Under the pieces are notes generated by a model. That model made no database searches, was not told the origin of the DNA, and was given only the letters and a program-made list of their open reading frames with translations. The translations under genes were made by a program, and so were the position numbers. A DNA stretch of 64,000 nucleotides from positions 62,001 to 126,000 of the forward strand of contig SNVD02009237.1 in assembly GCA_013180625.2 (NCBI GenBank), in the 5' to 3' direction. Below, piece after piece: positions 22,934 through 35,306 of this stretch. The DNA is from Boswellia sacra (lineage: Eukaryota; Streptophyta; Magnoliopsida; Sapindales; Burseraceae). The stretch's first letter is position 1, and each line of letters begins with the position of its first letter.

Positions 22934-23336
22934 TGTCACATACTATGAAATATTTTAACATTTTATCCTCTTGAATCTTGTACACTGCCCTTGTCTTTTC
23001 CCTGTAATTAAAGCCGCAACTCTTAATCTTTTATCTTTCTCATATAATTACTGCGGCAGCCTCACAAAGTCAAACATGTTTGGCTTTGAATCTTGCAAAT
23101 AAAGAACCCTTTGGGTGCACGAAAGACGGATACACAGTGAAAGAGTACACCACTTTCTCTTGCCTCAAATTCCCCTACTTCTCCCGTTTCTATCTCTTCT
23201 TTTACGTTATTATTACTTTTGTTTCTGCCTTTCTCCATTCACTCAATTACTAACGGCCTACACCATACAAAACATTAAATTCCCACTTTTCTTAGTAGGC
23301 TTTCATTTCATAAATATCATAATATCATTCTAATAT
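22934..23336 (+). repeat. 5' LTR of copia element C
   Basis: About 400 bp that align with the 3' LTR once its two hAT insertions are removed. Homology stops at 'ttctaatataa', so the last bases of the LTR and the primer-binding site seem to be lost here. Confidence 0.75.
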
Positions 23337-23382
23337 AAATGTTCAATCACATTTGTGTGCAGAAAGTTACGAAAATATTATA

Positions 23383-26300
23383 ATGGAAGGCGATCAAGCA
23401 ACTCCATAATAAAAGGCTAAAGCAATGAATTTTATGTGCCACTATTTGTGTAAAGACCTGAAGATCCAATATATATTTGAAAAGGACCCAATAGTATTCT
23501 GAAAAAGATTGAAAGAAAGATTTGACAATCAAAGGGATGTGTTTCTCCCTATGGCAAAACATGCTTTTAATCAGTTAAGATTCTAAGATTTTAAATCAGT
23601 TTCTGAATACAATTCTGCCTTTTTTACTATTGTTACAGAATTGAAATTATATGGTGTAAACATATCCGATAATGATATGATAGACAAAACATTGTCTACA
23701 TTTCATGGCTCAAATGTGATCATGCAACAACAGTGTTGGAAGCGTCGTTTTAAGAAATATTCCGAACTAATTTCATGTCTCCTTCTTGTTGAACAGCAGA
23801 ATGAGTTGTTAATGAGAAATCACCAACTATGTTCCACTGGCTCACTACCATTTTCAGAAGCGAACACTAGTCATTTTAATGGCCAAGGGCGAGGACAATA
23901 AGGAGGACGAGGTCACAAAATTGGTTATCCTCGAGGTGGTCATAAATCTTAGGGACAAAGGAATGCCAAAAATGCCCACAAGAAGTAGGAGAGTTATGAG
24001 GCTAAACGTTTCGGAGGAAAAGGTTCACAAAATAAACCCTCCAAGAAATATAAGGAAACTTGTTACAAATTTGGCATGACTGGACCTTGGTCACATAATT
24101 GTCGTACTGCTAAACAGTTGGTGGAACTCTATCAAGCCGCTATTAAGGGAAAAGAAAAAGAAGCTGAAACAAACTTTGCTGATCACTCAGATCCAATTGA
24201 TGTGACTCACTTCAGTTTTTTTGCAGATCTAGAGGGGAGAATAGATCACTTAATTGGTGATGGAAATGTCCATACCAATTAAGCTTTGATATTTGCTACT
24301 TTATTTTGTTTTGTTATTATCTATGTCATGTATTACTATGTTTTATGTACTTTCATGTTTTATGTTATGTCATGCTATCTAATGTATTTTCTTCGATGTA
24401 AGGACATGGCTTTGAAAAGCTTGTTGTCATTTCCAAGAATGAATAGTAAGGATATTTGTTTGATCGATAGTGCCACAACACATGCAATCCTTCAAAATAA
24501 GAAATATTTTCTAAGCTTGACCATGATTGTAGAAAAAATAAATACCATATTAGGATCCACAAATTTTATTGAAGGTTCTAGAAGAGCCATGATCCAATTA
24601 GCAAGTGGAACCAAAATATTGATCCAAAATTCTTTGTATTCAAGTAGATCCAGAAGAAATCTACTTATTTTTAGAGACATAAGAGACAATGGATATCATA
24701 TTGAAACTACAAGCGGGAATAACACAGAACTTGTTTGTATTACCTCTAATATCTTTGGACAGAAGCAAATATTAGAAACACTTCCTGCTTAATAATCTGG
24801 ATTGTATTATACAGTCATTAGATCAATTGAAGCCTATGCAGTCATAAACCAGAAGTTTTTCGACCCAAGGATTTACATGCTTTGGCATGATCGTTTTAGA
24901 CGTCCAAGATCCGCCATGATGCGTAGGATCATTGAAAATTCTCATGGTCATCTATTAAAGAACTTGAAGATTCTTTTGTCCAACAAAAATATTTGTGTTC
25001 CTTGTTCACAAGGAAAGTTGGCGGTAAAACCATCTCATTGTAAAATTAGTATTGAGTCCCCATCATTTTTGCAAAGAATACAAGGAGATATATGTGGATC
25101 TATTGACCCACCTAGTGGGTCAATTCGTTATTTTATGGTCCTAATTGATACTTCTACAAGGTGGTCACATGTTTGTTTATTGTTTACTCATAACATTGCT
25201 TTTGCTAGATAGCTTGCACAGATTATCAGGTTATGAGCACAATTTCCAGACTACCCAATCAAGTCAATACGTCTAGATAATGTTGGAGAATTTACTTCTT
25301 CGACGTTTGATGATTACCATATGTCAGTGGGGATTGATGTTGAACACCCAGTTCCATATTATATACTCAAAATGGATTGGTCGAATTATTGATCAAACGA
25401 ATCCAGGTAATTGCTTGAACTTTGTTATTACGTTCAAAATTACCTTTTTTTACTCGGGGTCATACAGTTTTACATCCTGCGACATTAATATGACTTTGAC
25501 CCACTGCTTATCATCAATACTCTCCATCTCAATTTGTTCTTGGTCATCAATCTAATATATCTCATTTGAGAGTATTTGGCTGTGTGGTGCAAGTACCAAT
25601 TGAACCACCATAACGAACCAAAATGGGTCTATAACGCAGGCTAGACATTTATGTTGGTTTTATTTCACCTTCAATTATTTGATATCTTGAACCTTTAACT
25701 GGTGAACTTTTTACTGCACAATTTGTAGATTGTCATTTTGATGAGACAATCTTCTTATCTTTTGGGAATGAGAAAACTCATGCTGAAGTTAGGCATGAAC
25801 TTTCTTCAAATGTCTCAAATCTGTCTCATATGGATCCTCGCACCACTCATTGTGAAAATGAAGTGCGAAGGATAATATATTGCCTGACGCATTGATAAGT
25901 GTCTATTTATGTATTATTTTTATATCAATTCGTCCATGTTTCTTTGCTATATTCCTTGGTATTTTTATGTTTTTGTGTGGTTTTGATGTTTGTAGGAGTT
26001 TTGGAGCAACTTGCACAAAAATGGAGTAAAACCCTTCATTTTCACCTCTGCTAGTCAACCATCTTCTCGGATTTAATTGTATTGATATACAAAGAACCGG
26101 ATAACATGTTATATACCGTTGGAAAGCTCTCGAAGTCTATTTTCTAGAGAAATTTACGGTTTATAAATCTATTCAGTATACCAAAAGTTGTAATCAAAAC
26201 AGTGTGAGAAGTATACAAATGTAATTCCACAAATCACTGTAGCATGTATAATACGGGACACTGTAGCAGGTTACTGTAGCAGAGTATTTAAACACATTTT

Positions 26301-29300
26301 AGGGTTTTATTTGATAACTTGAAGAGGGGAGAACGTGGTGGAGGCTGCAGCTCTGGAATTCTTTCATCTCTTGGAGTTCTTGAAGGAGAAAGGAAGCTTG
26401 GAAAGAGGAAGAACTACAATCCAAAGAGAATTACATCAAATTTGCTAAGTTTTTCCTTTCCTTTTCATTTTCTGGAATGTCTCCATGTTGTATTGTATTT
26501 ACCACGTTCTTAAACATGTGTAACTGAATCTGAATTGGTTGAGGGTGATTTCAAAGCCCTTGATATGGTTTTTGTGAATTGATTGTGCCAGGAATTGTTA
26601 TCCAATTCTCTAATTGAAGTTGCTTGTATTTTCCCATGTTTAATGCTTATTATTGCTTGCTGGATTGTATTTGGGTGGCCAACTGAATATAATCTGGATA
26701 TTGTCTATTGCTAGACTAGAAATCTTGATCCGTAATTGTCTTGAATTTCTAATCATCAGTAGCAAAATTGTGATCAGAGATTGCAATTGGAGAATATAAC
26801 CTAAGTTAAATAATCCGAGCTTGTGTGTTTATTGCATAGATCAACCTGTCTTTCTTTTCATAATGCATCCATTGAATTAAATTTAGAGAGCTTGTTCTAG
26901 GTTGTTTAATGGATAGAGTTAAGTAAAGAGCCTATTTTATTTAACAACAAAGTAAGGAAAGATTGGGATAACAGAGCTTGTTGTTATCTACGGTTGATAA
27001 TTTCATTGGTGTAATTGAATGACAATTCTATGGTTAATTCACAAATCCATATCTTGCAGCAGAGAATGATCCCTTAACCAGGTTACTCTCATTGATTTTT
27101 TACTCAAATTAACTTTCTATTTTGTTATTCTTCATTTGCATTCTTAGTTCATTTAGTTAATCATTCAACAAAACCCCCCTGATTTAATTTATTGTTGCTG
27201 GAAAATAATAAATTCAATTAGAATCAATCCTCGTGGGAACGATATCTTACTCATCACTTTATTACTCGTGCGACTAGTATACTTGCTAGTTTCGAACGCA
27301 TCACGCATTCACAGAGACAACAAAGGTGACAAAATATCATATACCAGCAGCTAATTGTCCAGGAAGGATTGTAATACCTTTTGAATAATCTACTGAATGG
27401 CATCAAATAAATTGCTAATTGCACAACAGAAGCGTGGCAGACCACTTGGAGCTAAAGATATTGTTTCCCAAAAGAGAAGATTGAATTCCACAATCTCTAA
27501 ATCAACTATTGAAGAGTTAAATGTCCCATAAGAGATATTAGTCCATGAAATGGCACAAGTCCCAGAAGCGATGGAAGCCCCTAAAGTGGCACTTATCCCA
27601 GAAGTGATAACCCTTAAAGTGGAAAAGATCTATGAAGAGACAAATAAAGAAATAGTAATAAATTATTCATATGCAAAAGAAAAGTGGAATCATGGGAAAA
27701 TAGTCATTGATGATATATTCTCTTTTGTAGTAGCCACTAAAATCATGAATGATAATTCTGAGCCAAATACTAGTGAAGAATGTCGGCAAAGGCATGATTG
27801 GCTTAAATGGAAAAAAGCAATCCAAGCAGAGCTAGCTTCTTTAGAAAAACGAAAAGTATTTGGACCTATAGTCTAAACGCCTGAAAACATAAAACCTGTC
27901 AAGTATAAATGGATTTTTACAAGAAAACGTAATGAGACAAATGAGATTGCTAGATATAAAGCTTGACTCATGGCTTAAGGATTTTCCCAAAGACCCGGTA
28001 TTGAATATGATGAAACATATTCACTGGTGATGGATGGAATCACATTCAAATATTTAATTAGTTTATCAATCTCTGAAGGACTTGACATGCATCTTATGGA
28101 CGTGGTTACTGCATATTTGTATGGTACTTTGGATACAAAGATATATATTAAAGCCCCTAAAGGATTTAAATTGCCCGAAGTAAATACAACAAATCCCACA
28201 AATATATATTCAATCAAATTACAAAGATCATTGAATGGATTGAAACAATCTGGGCAAATGTGGTATAATCGACTTAGTGAGTACCTTGTTAGGGAAGGAT
28301 ATATTAATGATCCTACATGCCTATGTGTATTCATAAAGATATCAGGATCTGGATTTGCTATTATAGCAATATATGTCGATGACATGAATTTAATTGGAAC
28401 TCCTAATGAGCTCCAAGAAGCTGCTAAATACTTGAAAAGAGAATTTGAAGTAAAAGATATGGGAAAAAAAAATATTGTCTCGGCCTACAGCTCGAGCATA
28501 ATGACGATGGGATACTTGTCCATCAGTCTAATTGTACTGAAAAGATCATAAAACATTTTAATATGGATAAAGCCCATCCCTTGGGGACCCAATGGTAGTT
28601 CGTTCTCTTGACCCTTAAAAAGATCCATTTCATCCTAAAGAGGATGATGAAAAGATATTGGGTCCTAAAATACCCTATCTCAATGTAATAAATGCTTTAT
28701 TATATTTAGCACAATGTGCTAAACTGAACATTTCATTTGTTGTAGATTTGCTAACAAGATTTAGCTCTGCACCAACACACCAACATTGGAACGGAGTCAA
28801 ACATATTTTTCATCACCCTCGTGAAACGATTGATTTGGGATTATTCTACTCAAAACAATCATCTTAGAATCAAGGATTAGTCAGTTATGCAGATGCTGGG
28901 TACTTTTTTGACCCCATAAAGCTCGTAGACAGACAGGTTATGTCTTTACATACAACGGTACAACAATATCATGGCGATCCACTAAACAATCTCTAGTTGC
29001 TACTTCTTCAAATCATGCTAAGATCCTTGCACTTCATGAAGCAAGTCGAGAGTGTATATAGTTAAGATCTGTCATCCAGCATATTCAAAGTACATGCAAA
29101 TTACCCTTTACCTTAAACTCTCCTACACCAATATTTGAAGATAATGTTGCATGCATTGCTCAAATCTAAGGAGGATACATCAAGGAAGATAGAGCAAAAC
29201 ATATCTCTCCAAAATTCTTCTACACTTTTGAGCTTCAACAAGATAAAAATATTGACGTTAGACAAATACGATCTAACAATAATTTTGCTGATATGTTCAC

Positions 29301-29390
29301 CAAAGCATTATCGACGTTAACATTTGAGAAGATGGTTTATGGTATTAGCATGCATCGACTTTCCAAGCAACAAAATTTTGTCGCCATAAG
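23383..29390 (+). pseudogene. Gag-Pol remnants of copia element C
   Basis: In order: Gag (23383-24282) with a zinc-knuckle-like CYKFGMTGPWSHNC in which the second C has become F; protease remnant near 24460 (CLIDSATTHAI); GAG-pre-integrase (MLWHDRFRRPRSAMMRR, 24870-24930); integrase (DICGSIDPP, 25080-25750, with shifts near 25210 and 25400); C-terminal integrase block to 25892; then, after the solo LTR, a linker, RT from 27700 to 28550 (IYVDDMNLIGT near 28370) and RNase H remnants to about 29330. At least ten stops or frameshifts are visible. The integrase and RT resemble the copia branch with the phrase SPSFLQRIQGDICG. Confidence 0.85.
25893..27303 (+). mobile_element. Solo LTR (1411 bp) inside pol of element C
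   Basis: TGATAAGTGTC to GAACGCATCA, with a perfect 5-bp target duplication CGCAT at 25888-25892 and 27304-27308. Same family as the solo LTR at 3377-4812. No internal domain and no open frame with recognisable content. Confidence 0.92.
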
Positions 29391-29838
29391 GGGGAGTAGT
29401 CATCAAGGGAAGTATTATGGACATATATGCATTGTACTTTTTTTTTCTTAATCAGGTTTTATCCCATTGGGTTTTACTGATAAGGTTTTTAACAAGGAAG
29501 TCACAGTCCAACATCACTTTAAGCTTCAATGCATAATTGTGTTTCTCTTCTAAGATTTTTATCCCACTGGTTTTTTCTTATTAAAGTCAAATACAATTAT
29601 CTTAAAGTGATGAATATTTATTACATTTGATAAAGGGCTAAAATTTTCAAGCAGGAGTGTTGCATATCATGAAATATTTTAACACTTTATCCTCTTGAAT
29701 CTTGCGCACTATCCTTGTCTTTTCCATGTAATTAAAGCCAAAACTCCTAATATTTTATCTTTCTCATATAATTACTGTAGCAGCCTCACAAAGTAAAAAT
29801 GTTTGGCTTTGAATCTTGTGTACAAGGAACCCTTTGGG

Positions 29839-30352
29839 TAGGGGTGGCAATTTGGGTCATGACACGCGAACACGACATGATTACAACACGAACACGATAC
29901 ACGATTAATAAATGGGTCAGATTCGTGTTGAAGGTTTTCAACACACCAACCCGTTTAATGACACGAATAGTTAAACATATTTTGTCTATCTTTAACATGT
30001 AAACTCATTTAATGATATAAATTGTTACCTACTTACAATATACATATCATAAAACTGAAAATTTTATATTATAAAGTAAACTAATTTATAAAATAATAAA
30101 TTATGATGATTTTAACAATATTTTATACGAACAATGGTTTATTTTCTAAAAATAATTTTAATTGATATAAATATATAGAATATAATATATTATGTATAAC
30201 TATGTTAAACAATTAAGTAAATTATGCAAATTAAATATGACATGATTATAACACGTAGGTAACACGTTTAATAACCATGTCGGATCCGTGTTTCATGTCT
30301 TGACACGAATAATTAAATGGGTCGACACGAATGACACGAATTGCCACCCCTA
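29839..30352. mobile_element. hAT-type MITE, 514 bp
   Basis: Terminal inverted repeats TAGGGGTGGCAATT and AATTGCCACCCCTA, with a perfect 8-bp target duplication CCTTTGGG at 29831-29838 and 30353-30360. Subterminal arrays of ACACGAA and its complement occur at both ends (about 29870-29950 and 30240-30340), as in many hAT elements where they bind transposase. No coding capacity. Confidence 0.93.
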
Positions 30353-30551
30353 CCTTTGGGTGCATGAAAGACAGATACACTAGTGACATAGTACACCACT
30401 TTCTCTTCCCTCAAATTCCCTAGTTCTCCCATTTCTATCTTTTCTCTTATGTTATTATTACTTTTGTTTCTCCTTTTCTCCATTCACTCAATTACTGATG
30501 GCCCACAGCATAAAAACATTAAATTCCCACTTTTCTTAGTAGGGTTTTATT

Positions 30552-32579
30552 TAGGCTTGGGCATTTGCCCCGGCCCCACCACTGACCCGGCCAGACCCGG
30601 TCCAACGAGACGGGCCCAGACCTGCCCTGGATCACTGTAAGGGGCGGGTACGGGGTTGCATAGAGTCTGCCCCGTCCGGGGCGGGTCCGGGGTCGGGTCT
30701 TGCATCGAGACCCGTTTGACCCGCCCCACCCCGCACTGTTAAGGGTATAAATAAAAAAAATTAAAATATAAGAACTTTTATGTAATTTAAGGGGGCCATT
30801 TTGTTAATTTTTAATATATATGAACTTCCAGAATATATGACAACATTTATAAACTTCGTAAAACCCTAATATTTCCAATTTTCCATTACAACTCGCCACA
30901 AAATCAAAATCAACCGTAAACACCACGGTCCCCGATCTGCTTTGCCACCGTTGCCGCTGCACCGCGATTTTGCAACTCCATCTGCGGTCTACCGATCTGC
31001 AGCATTCAAGTATTTTTTTTCTGATTTGCAACGTCGACAACCCCTGATTTGCAGCATTCAAGCTTGGCCCGATCTCCTCTGCCATCGCCACCGCTCCACC
31101 GCGAATTCACCACCGTCCACAGCTGCACCGTCCTCGTCAGTCCACGACTGCACCCTCCTGTCAATGGTCCAGCTTCGCCAGGCCTGGTTGGTTGATTACG
31201 TAAGTTTTCTGATTTGGTTCATTTTTTTATTTTTTGATTCTATTAATTTAATTTATTTGAGTGATTCTGTGGATGGTTTTGATGCTTTGGCTGGAATTGA
31301 AGATGAGGCTATCAATTTATTTTATTTTTTGATTCTATTAATTTAATTTATTTTGTGTATATATATGTTATTTTTTCGTATTTGGGTCTAAGAAAAGTAT
31401 AGACTTGATGTGTTGGTTACTTGGTTTAATTACATCTACTAATCCACCATGAAGTATTGATTGTATTTGAATTGCTTCTTTCGTGATCCATGAATGATTT
31501 TGTTTCTTGAATCTCTGCTACTCATGCACTAAAGTAGCTTTTCTAAACTGTCGATCTTGTGTTAAACTGTTAATTTTTTATGCATTTTGTTGGTTACTGT
31601 GGTGTGCTTATTTTATATATACATATTTATACTCGGTTGAAAGAGAAGTTCACTGTTACAAATTAAAGTATCTTACATAAGTTTAATTTGTAACAGTGAA
31701 CTTGCATAATTCCTTTACGTGGAGATTACACTTGCATAAAATAGCTTACGATTCTGGACATACATTTGTTTGACTTAATCATATGCATAAGAACCTATCA
31801 AACTGATAAAGATGCAGAATAAATAGAAATTAACTACTGTTCACCTTCCAATAGCCAAGAATTTAAATATCAGTTCAAGAATGAAGATTGACTCCTTGGC
31901 TGAAGTTAATACTAAACAACTAAAAGATCACTAAACAGATCCTGGAAGAAAGAATCCAATCTAATATATGTTCCCACCAAAACTTAACATATTATCCCAA
32001 CAGATCTACCAATCTGTTAGGTGTTTATCTATAAGTTTTAGCACCGGTGGTAGAGTTTTGAGTCCGAATCGTAGTAAACTTCTTCCTGACACATTGGAGG
32101 CATCAATGTGTACTCAAAATTGGTTATGGCTACAAATGAGAGGTTACTTTTCATATTAAGTATATTTTATTGATCATTATCTTTTTATTTCATTTCTATT
32201 TTCGTTTATTAATTTGGTGATTATGTTGCTAGGTGTTATTCCTCAATAAGAGATGGTTGGAAGCGAATCACCACTAGATGATGAAGAAGAAAGTTCATTG
32301 TTATTTTTGTGAGAAATGAGCGATTTTTTATATATTATTTTTTTTTTGTGGTTGTCAGAATGATATATTGGCAATTGGATGACTATATTTGTTTTTTTTT
32401 TGGATTTTTTGATCGTGAGCATGTTGATTATGTTGTATGAAGTTATGGAATATGAATGGACTTAAAAGAAATATTACAGGGATGAGATTGAAAAATATAA
32501 ATATTACAGGGGTATAAAAGAAATTTTACGGTACCCGCCCCGCCACATTATTTTTTGCCCCGCCCCGGTTCCAAGCCTA
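30552..32579 (+). mobile_element. hAT element, 2028-bp deletion derivative
   Basis: Ends TAGGCTTGG and CCAAGCCTA, with an 8-bp target duplication GTTTTATT at 30544-30551 and 32580-32587. GC-rich subterminal arrays of CCCGCCCC/GGGGCGGG occur at 30580-30740 and 32530-32570. The inside keeps a non-coding, GC-rich leader-like part (30880-31190) and a C-terminal transposase scrap at about 32000-32160, but no catalytic core. Confidence 0.9.
31968..32159 (+). pseudogene. hAT transposase C-terminal (dimerisation) remnant
   Basis: The frame contains SISFSTGGRVLSPNRSKLLP followed by LEASMCTQNWLW, matching the family pattern FSTGGRVLD-xx-RS-L-P-xx-EALICTQDWLR in the dimerisation domain of plant hAT transposases. 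An acidic tail (SPLDDEEESS) read from about 32265 to 32310 may be the last exon. Everything upstream of this domain is missing, so the element is non-autonomous. The first residues before SIS are not clearly homologous. Confidence 0.75.
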
Positions 32580-32642
32580 GTTTTATTTCATATATATCAT
32601 GCTATCCTTCTAATATAATACCCTTAATTTTATAATACTAAC

Positions 32643-33052
32643 AATATATTGATAATCATATTATATACATTATATGATTTTGAAACAAAATAACATAACT
32701 AACAAATTAATTAAGTTAACTTCATAAGTTATCATTCGAAGCATATTGTTTTGTGGGACCAAGAATTTTAATACGTATGTCAAATTACGTATTTAAAACG
32801 GGATTTCTTTAGACGAACTAATTATGTGATAAATTGTCAATGGATTGAAATTTTAAAAGGTGTATATGTCCATATATTAAACTATGAATTTAATTTTTTT
32901 AATAATTGCAAGATCACTATAAGTACATATCCATTTTTACCAATTTAGCTTAAAATCTTAAAATGGCATAATAAACCAATGAAATAAAAAAGAATATTGA
33001 AATAATGGTAGTCAACAATTCGTATCATTTTCAATATTTTTTCTCAAATTAA
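32643..33052. other. AT-rich spacer between element C and the CACTA
   Basis: Nothing recognisable. Confidence 0.4.
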
Positions 33053-33055
33053 AAT

Positions 33056-33530
33056 CACTACAACATGGAAGACCTTTTACGGCGAGCAAGAACCGCTGTA
33101 AAAGCATTTTTACAGCGGTTATACGACGGTTCACAACCGCCGTAGAAACAACCGCAATAAAAGTATTTACGGCGGTTTCTTTGTTCGACATAAAAATGAA
33201 CGACGAAACAGAATGTGCATATAACACGGCTTTTTGTAGCGGTTTTTAAGCCGCGGTAGAGCTTCCAACCTTTTGTGTCCAACATATAACCGCCGTAAAA
33301 ACTTAATGAACCGCCGTAAATAATGTCTCACGAAACAGCCGTAAAAAGTTCAAAAATCGCCGCAAAACGTTCAAATCGAAACGACGTAGTTTGGCTAATA
33401 AATAGTTGCGAATTTTTTGCGACGAACACGAAGCCGCTGTAAAAAGTTCAAATAGAAACGACGTAGTTTGGGCAATAAATAGTTGCAAATTTTTTGCAGC
33501 GAACACGAAACCGCCGTAAAAGGTTAATTT
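33056..33530. repeat. Left subterminal repeat region of the CACTA
   Basis: At least ten copies, in both directions, of ACCGCCGTAAAA or close variants (such as accgctgtaaaa, tttacggcggtt). In En/Spm such repeats bind the TNPA protein. CpG content here is far above its surroundings. Confidence 0.85.
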
Positions 33531-35306
33531 TTTTTAAAAAAATACTTTTACTATTTTATATTATTTACTGTTTGAAGATTCAATAACCTATCTCAAAAAA
33601 AATGTTTTGATATGTATCTTTCATCATTCGATGAATATAATGAACTCAAATCAAATATCAAGATTTGTCACATAAATAGATTAATCATAACCTACGCAAA
33701 CCAAACATAACTCAATCATCATCCATACAGTCCAACATTATATAATCAAATAGTTAAACATCTCAATTATATAATTCAACAACCTCCACATAACTCAACA
33801 TCTGACAAGTAAGCCGTAAAGCTCATCATCTACACAGTTCAACATCATATAGTAAAATAGTTAAACATCTCAATTATATAGTTCAACAACCTCGACATAA
33901 CTCAACATCTGATAAGTAAGCTGTAAAACTTGACAAACAACCTGCAAGAATAAATTTGTAACCAAGATTATAATCATTAAGTAACATTATGTATCTTAAA
34001 ACAAATTGTTTAATTTCATTTATATACCTATTCGTTCCCGTGGTTTGAATCACGATCTGTGAGATCATTTGTTCCATGACTATCATATTGGAAACGACTA
34101 TGATGTCCACTTGAAGCATCTAGGACCTATTTATAAAAAAAAACATGAAACATAAGTTAAAAATATAAGTCAATTGAAACTTTAAAAATACGAGTCAACT
34201 GAAACTACATTTTTAACTTTAGAAATAAGTAAATACCAGTCTTGTAACTCGCCGCTCTGCAAATTTTGAAAACCTCTCCTGCAAGAAGGAAACGACTTCA
34301 TCATACATCATTTTCATGTTGTTGTGATCTTGCTTCAAGTAGTTGTGTGCTTCATTCAAGTTTTTGTGTGCTTCCTTCAAGTTTTTGTGTTCTTGCTGCA
34401 AACTACCCAACTCTTCCCTCAAGTGAATATCAAATGAGTTGCTGCCTTGAAAGTCAGTCGGAGATGGACCAAAACCATATTTCCGGGCATAACCACGATG
34501 ATCAGGTCCCATTACATTGCCAAATACTTCTTCTCTTAGTTGTTGAGTTTGCTGGTCTTGTGGAAATTGAAACAAACCTTCATTAAATTGACTCTACAAC
34601 ATAATGAAAAGAAATAACAACTTAATAATGAAAATGTATTGAGCAAAAATTAATTTACAGATAGTGGATGAATAAATAAGTTTAAAAGATTAAAGAACTT
34701 ACAATTATTTCTACACTTTCATCATCACCTACTCCCCCATTACTTTTTGTTCTTGTCTTGACGAAGACACTAATACGATCAGTTTGCTCTCCATTTCTTA
34801 TCATCTAAACAAAAATATATCAGAACTACAATAATACAACTACTAAAGAGATAGAAGTAGAACTTGATAACCAACAAGTAAAAAGCACATAAACAACCAA
34901 GTGTAACTTTCCTCTTCTCGTTTTTGGGCAAATGACGTGCGACCTGTTCGATGAAGTGCAACTTGTTGTGCTCGATTTACCTTATTCTTCTCTACAGCTT
35001 CTTATAATATAAACAATATTAATAACAATTATATAATATGACTTACAATACGAATACAAAAAAATTCAAACCTACACTTTTTTAATTATGTTAGGCATAT
35101 ACTTTAGCTTGTTCTGTTCCCCAATAAGCTACAAGAGTAGGTCACTGATCTGGCTGAACTCTAGGAGGAGTGAATTACAACCGGTCCTCATCCGTATCAT
35201 ATTTTTTGTAGTACTCCCTCTTTACACGAGCTTTCCAATCCCGCCAAAGGTTCCCAATATATTGTAAACAATGAGGTCAATACTCATCAGGAACATCTGT
35301 ATTATC

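Larger units (their letters stand above)
22934..32637 (+). mobile_element. Copia-type LTR retrotransposon C, decayed, with three later insertions
   Basis: LTRs begin TGTCACATACTATG at 22934 and TGTTGCATATCATG at 29658. CTAAC directly before 22934 recurs at 32638-32642 after the 3' LTR end, a probable 5-bp target duplication. The inside holds degraded gag and pol. It is interrupted by a 1411-bp solo LTR (25893-27303), a 514-bp hAT MITE (29839-30352) and a 2028-bp hAT element (30552-32579), the last two in the 3' LTR. The many stops make it clearly older than element A. Confidence 0.85.
29658..32637 (+). repeat. 3' LTR of copia element C, with two hAT insertions
   Basis: LTR segments are 29658-29838, 30353-30551 and 32580-32637. 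The end TTTTATAATA probably derives from an ...ACA end, judged by copia LTRs of this type, and is followed by the CTAAC target duplication. A short purine tract (gcagga) precedes it. Confidence 0.75.

Noticed and set aside
30942..31346. A small GC-rich gene
   Set aside because: It lies inside the hAT element and shows no conserved domain; a leader or first exon remnant is more likely.
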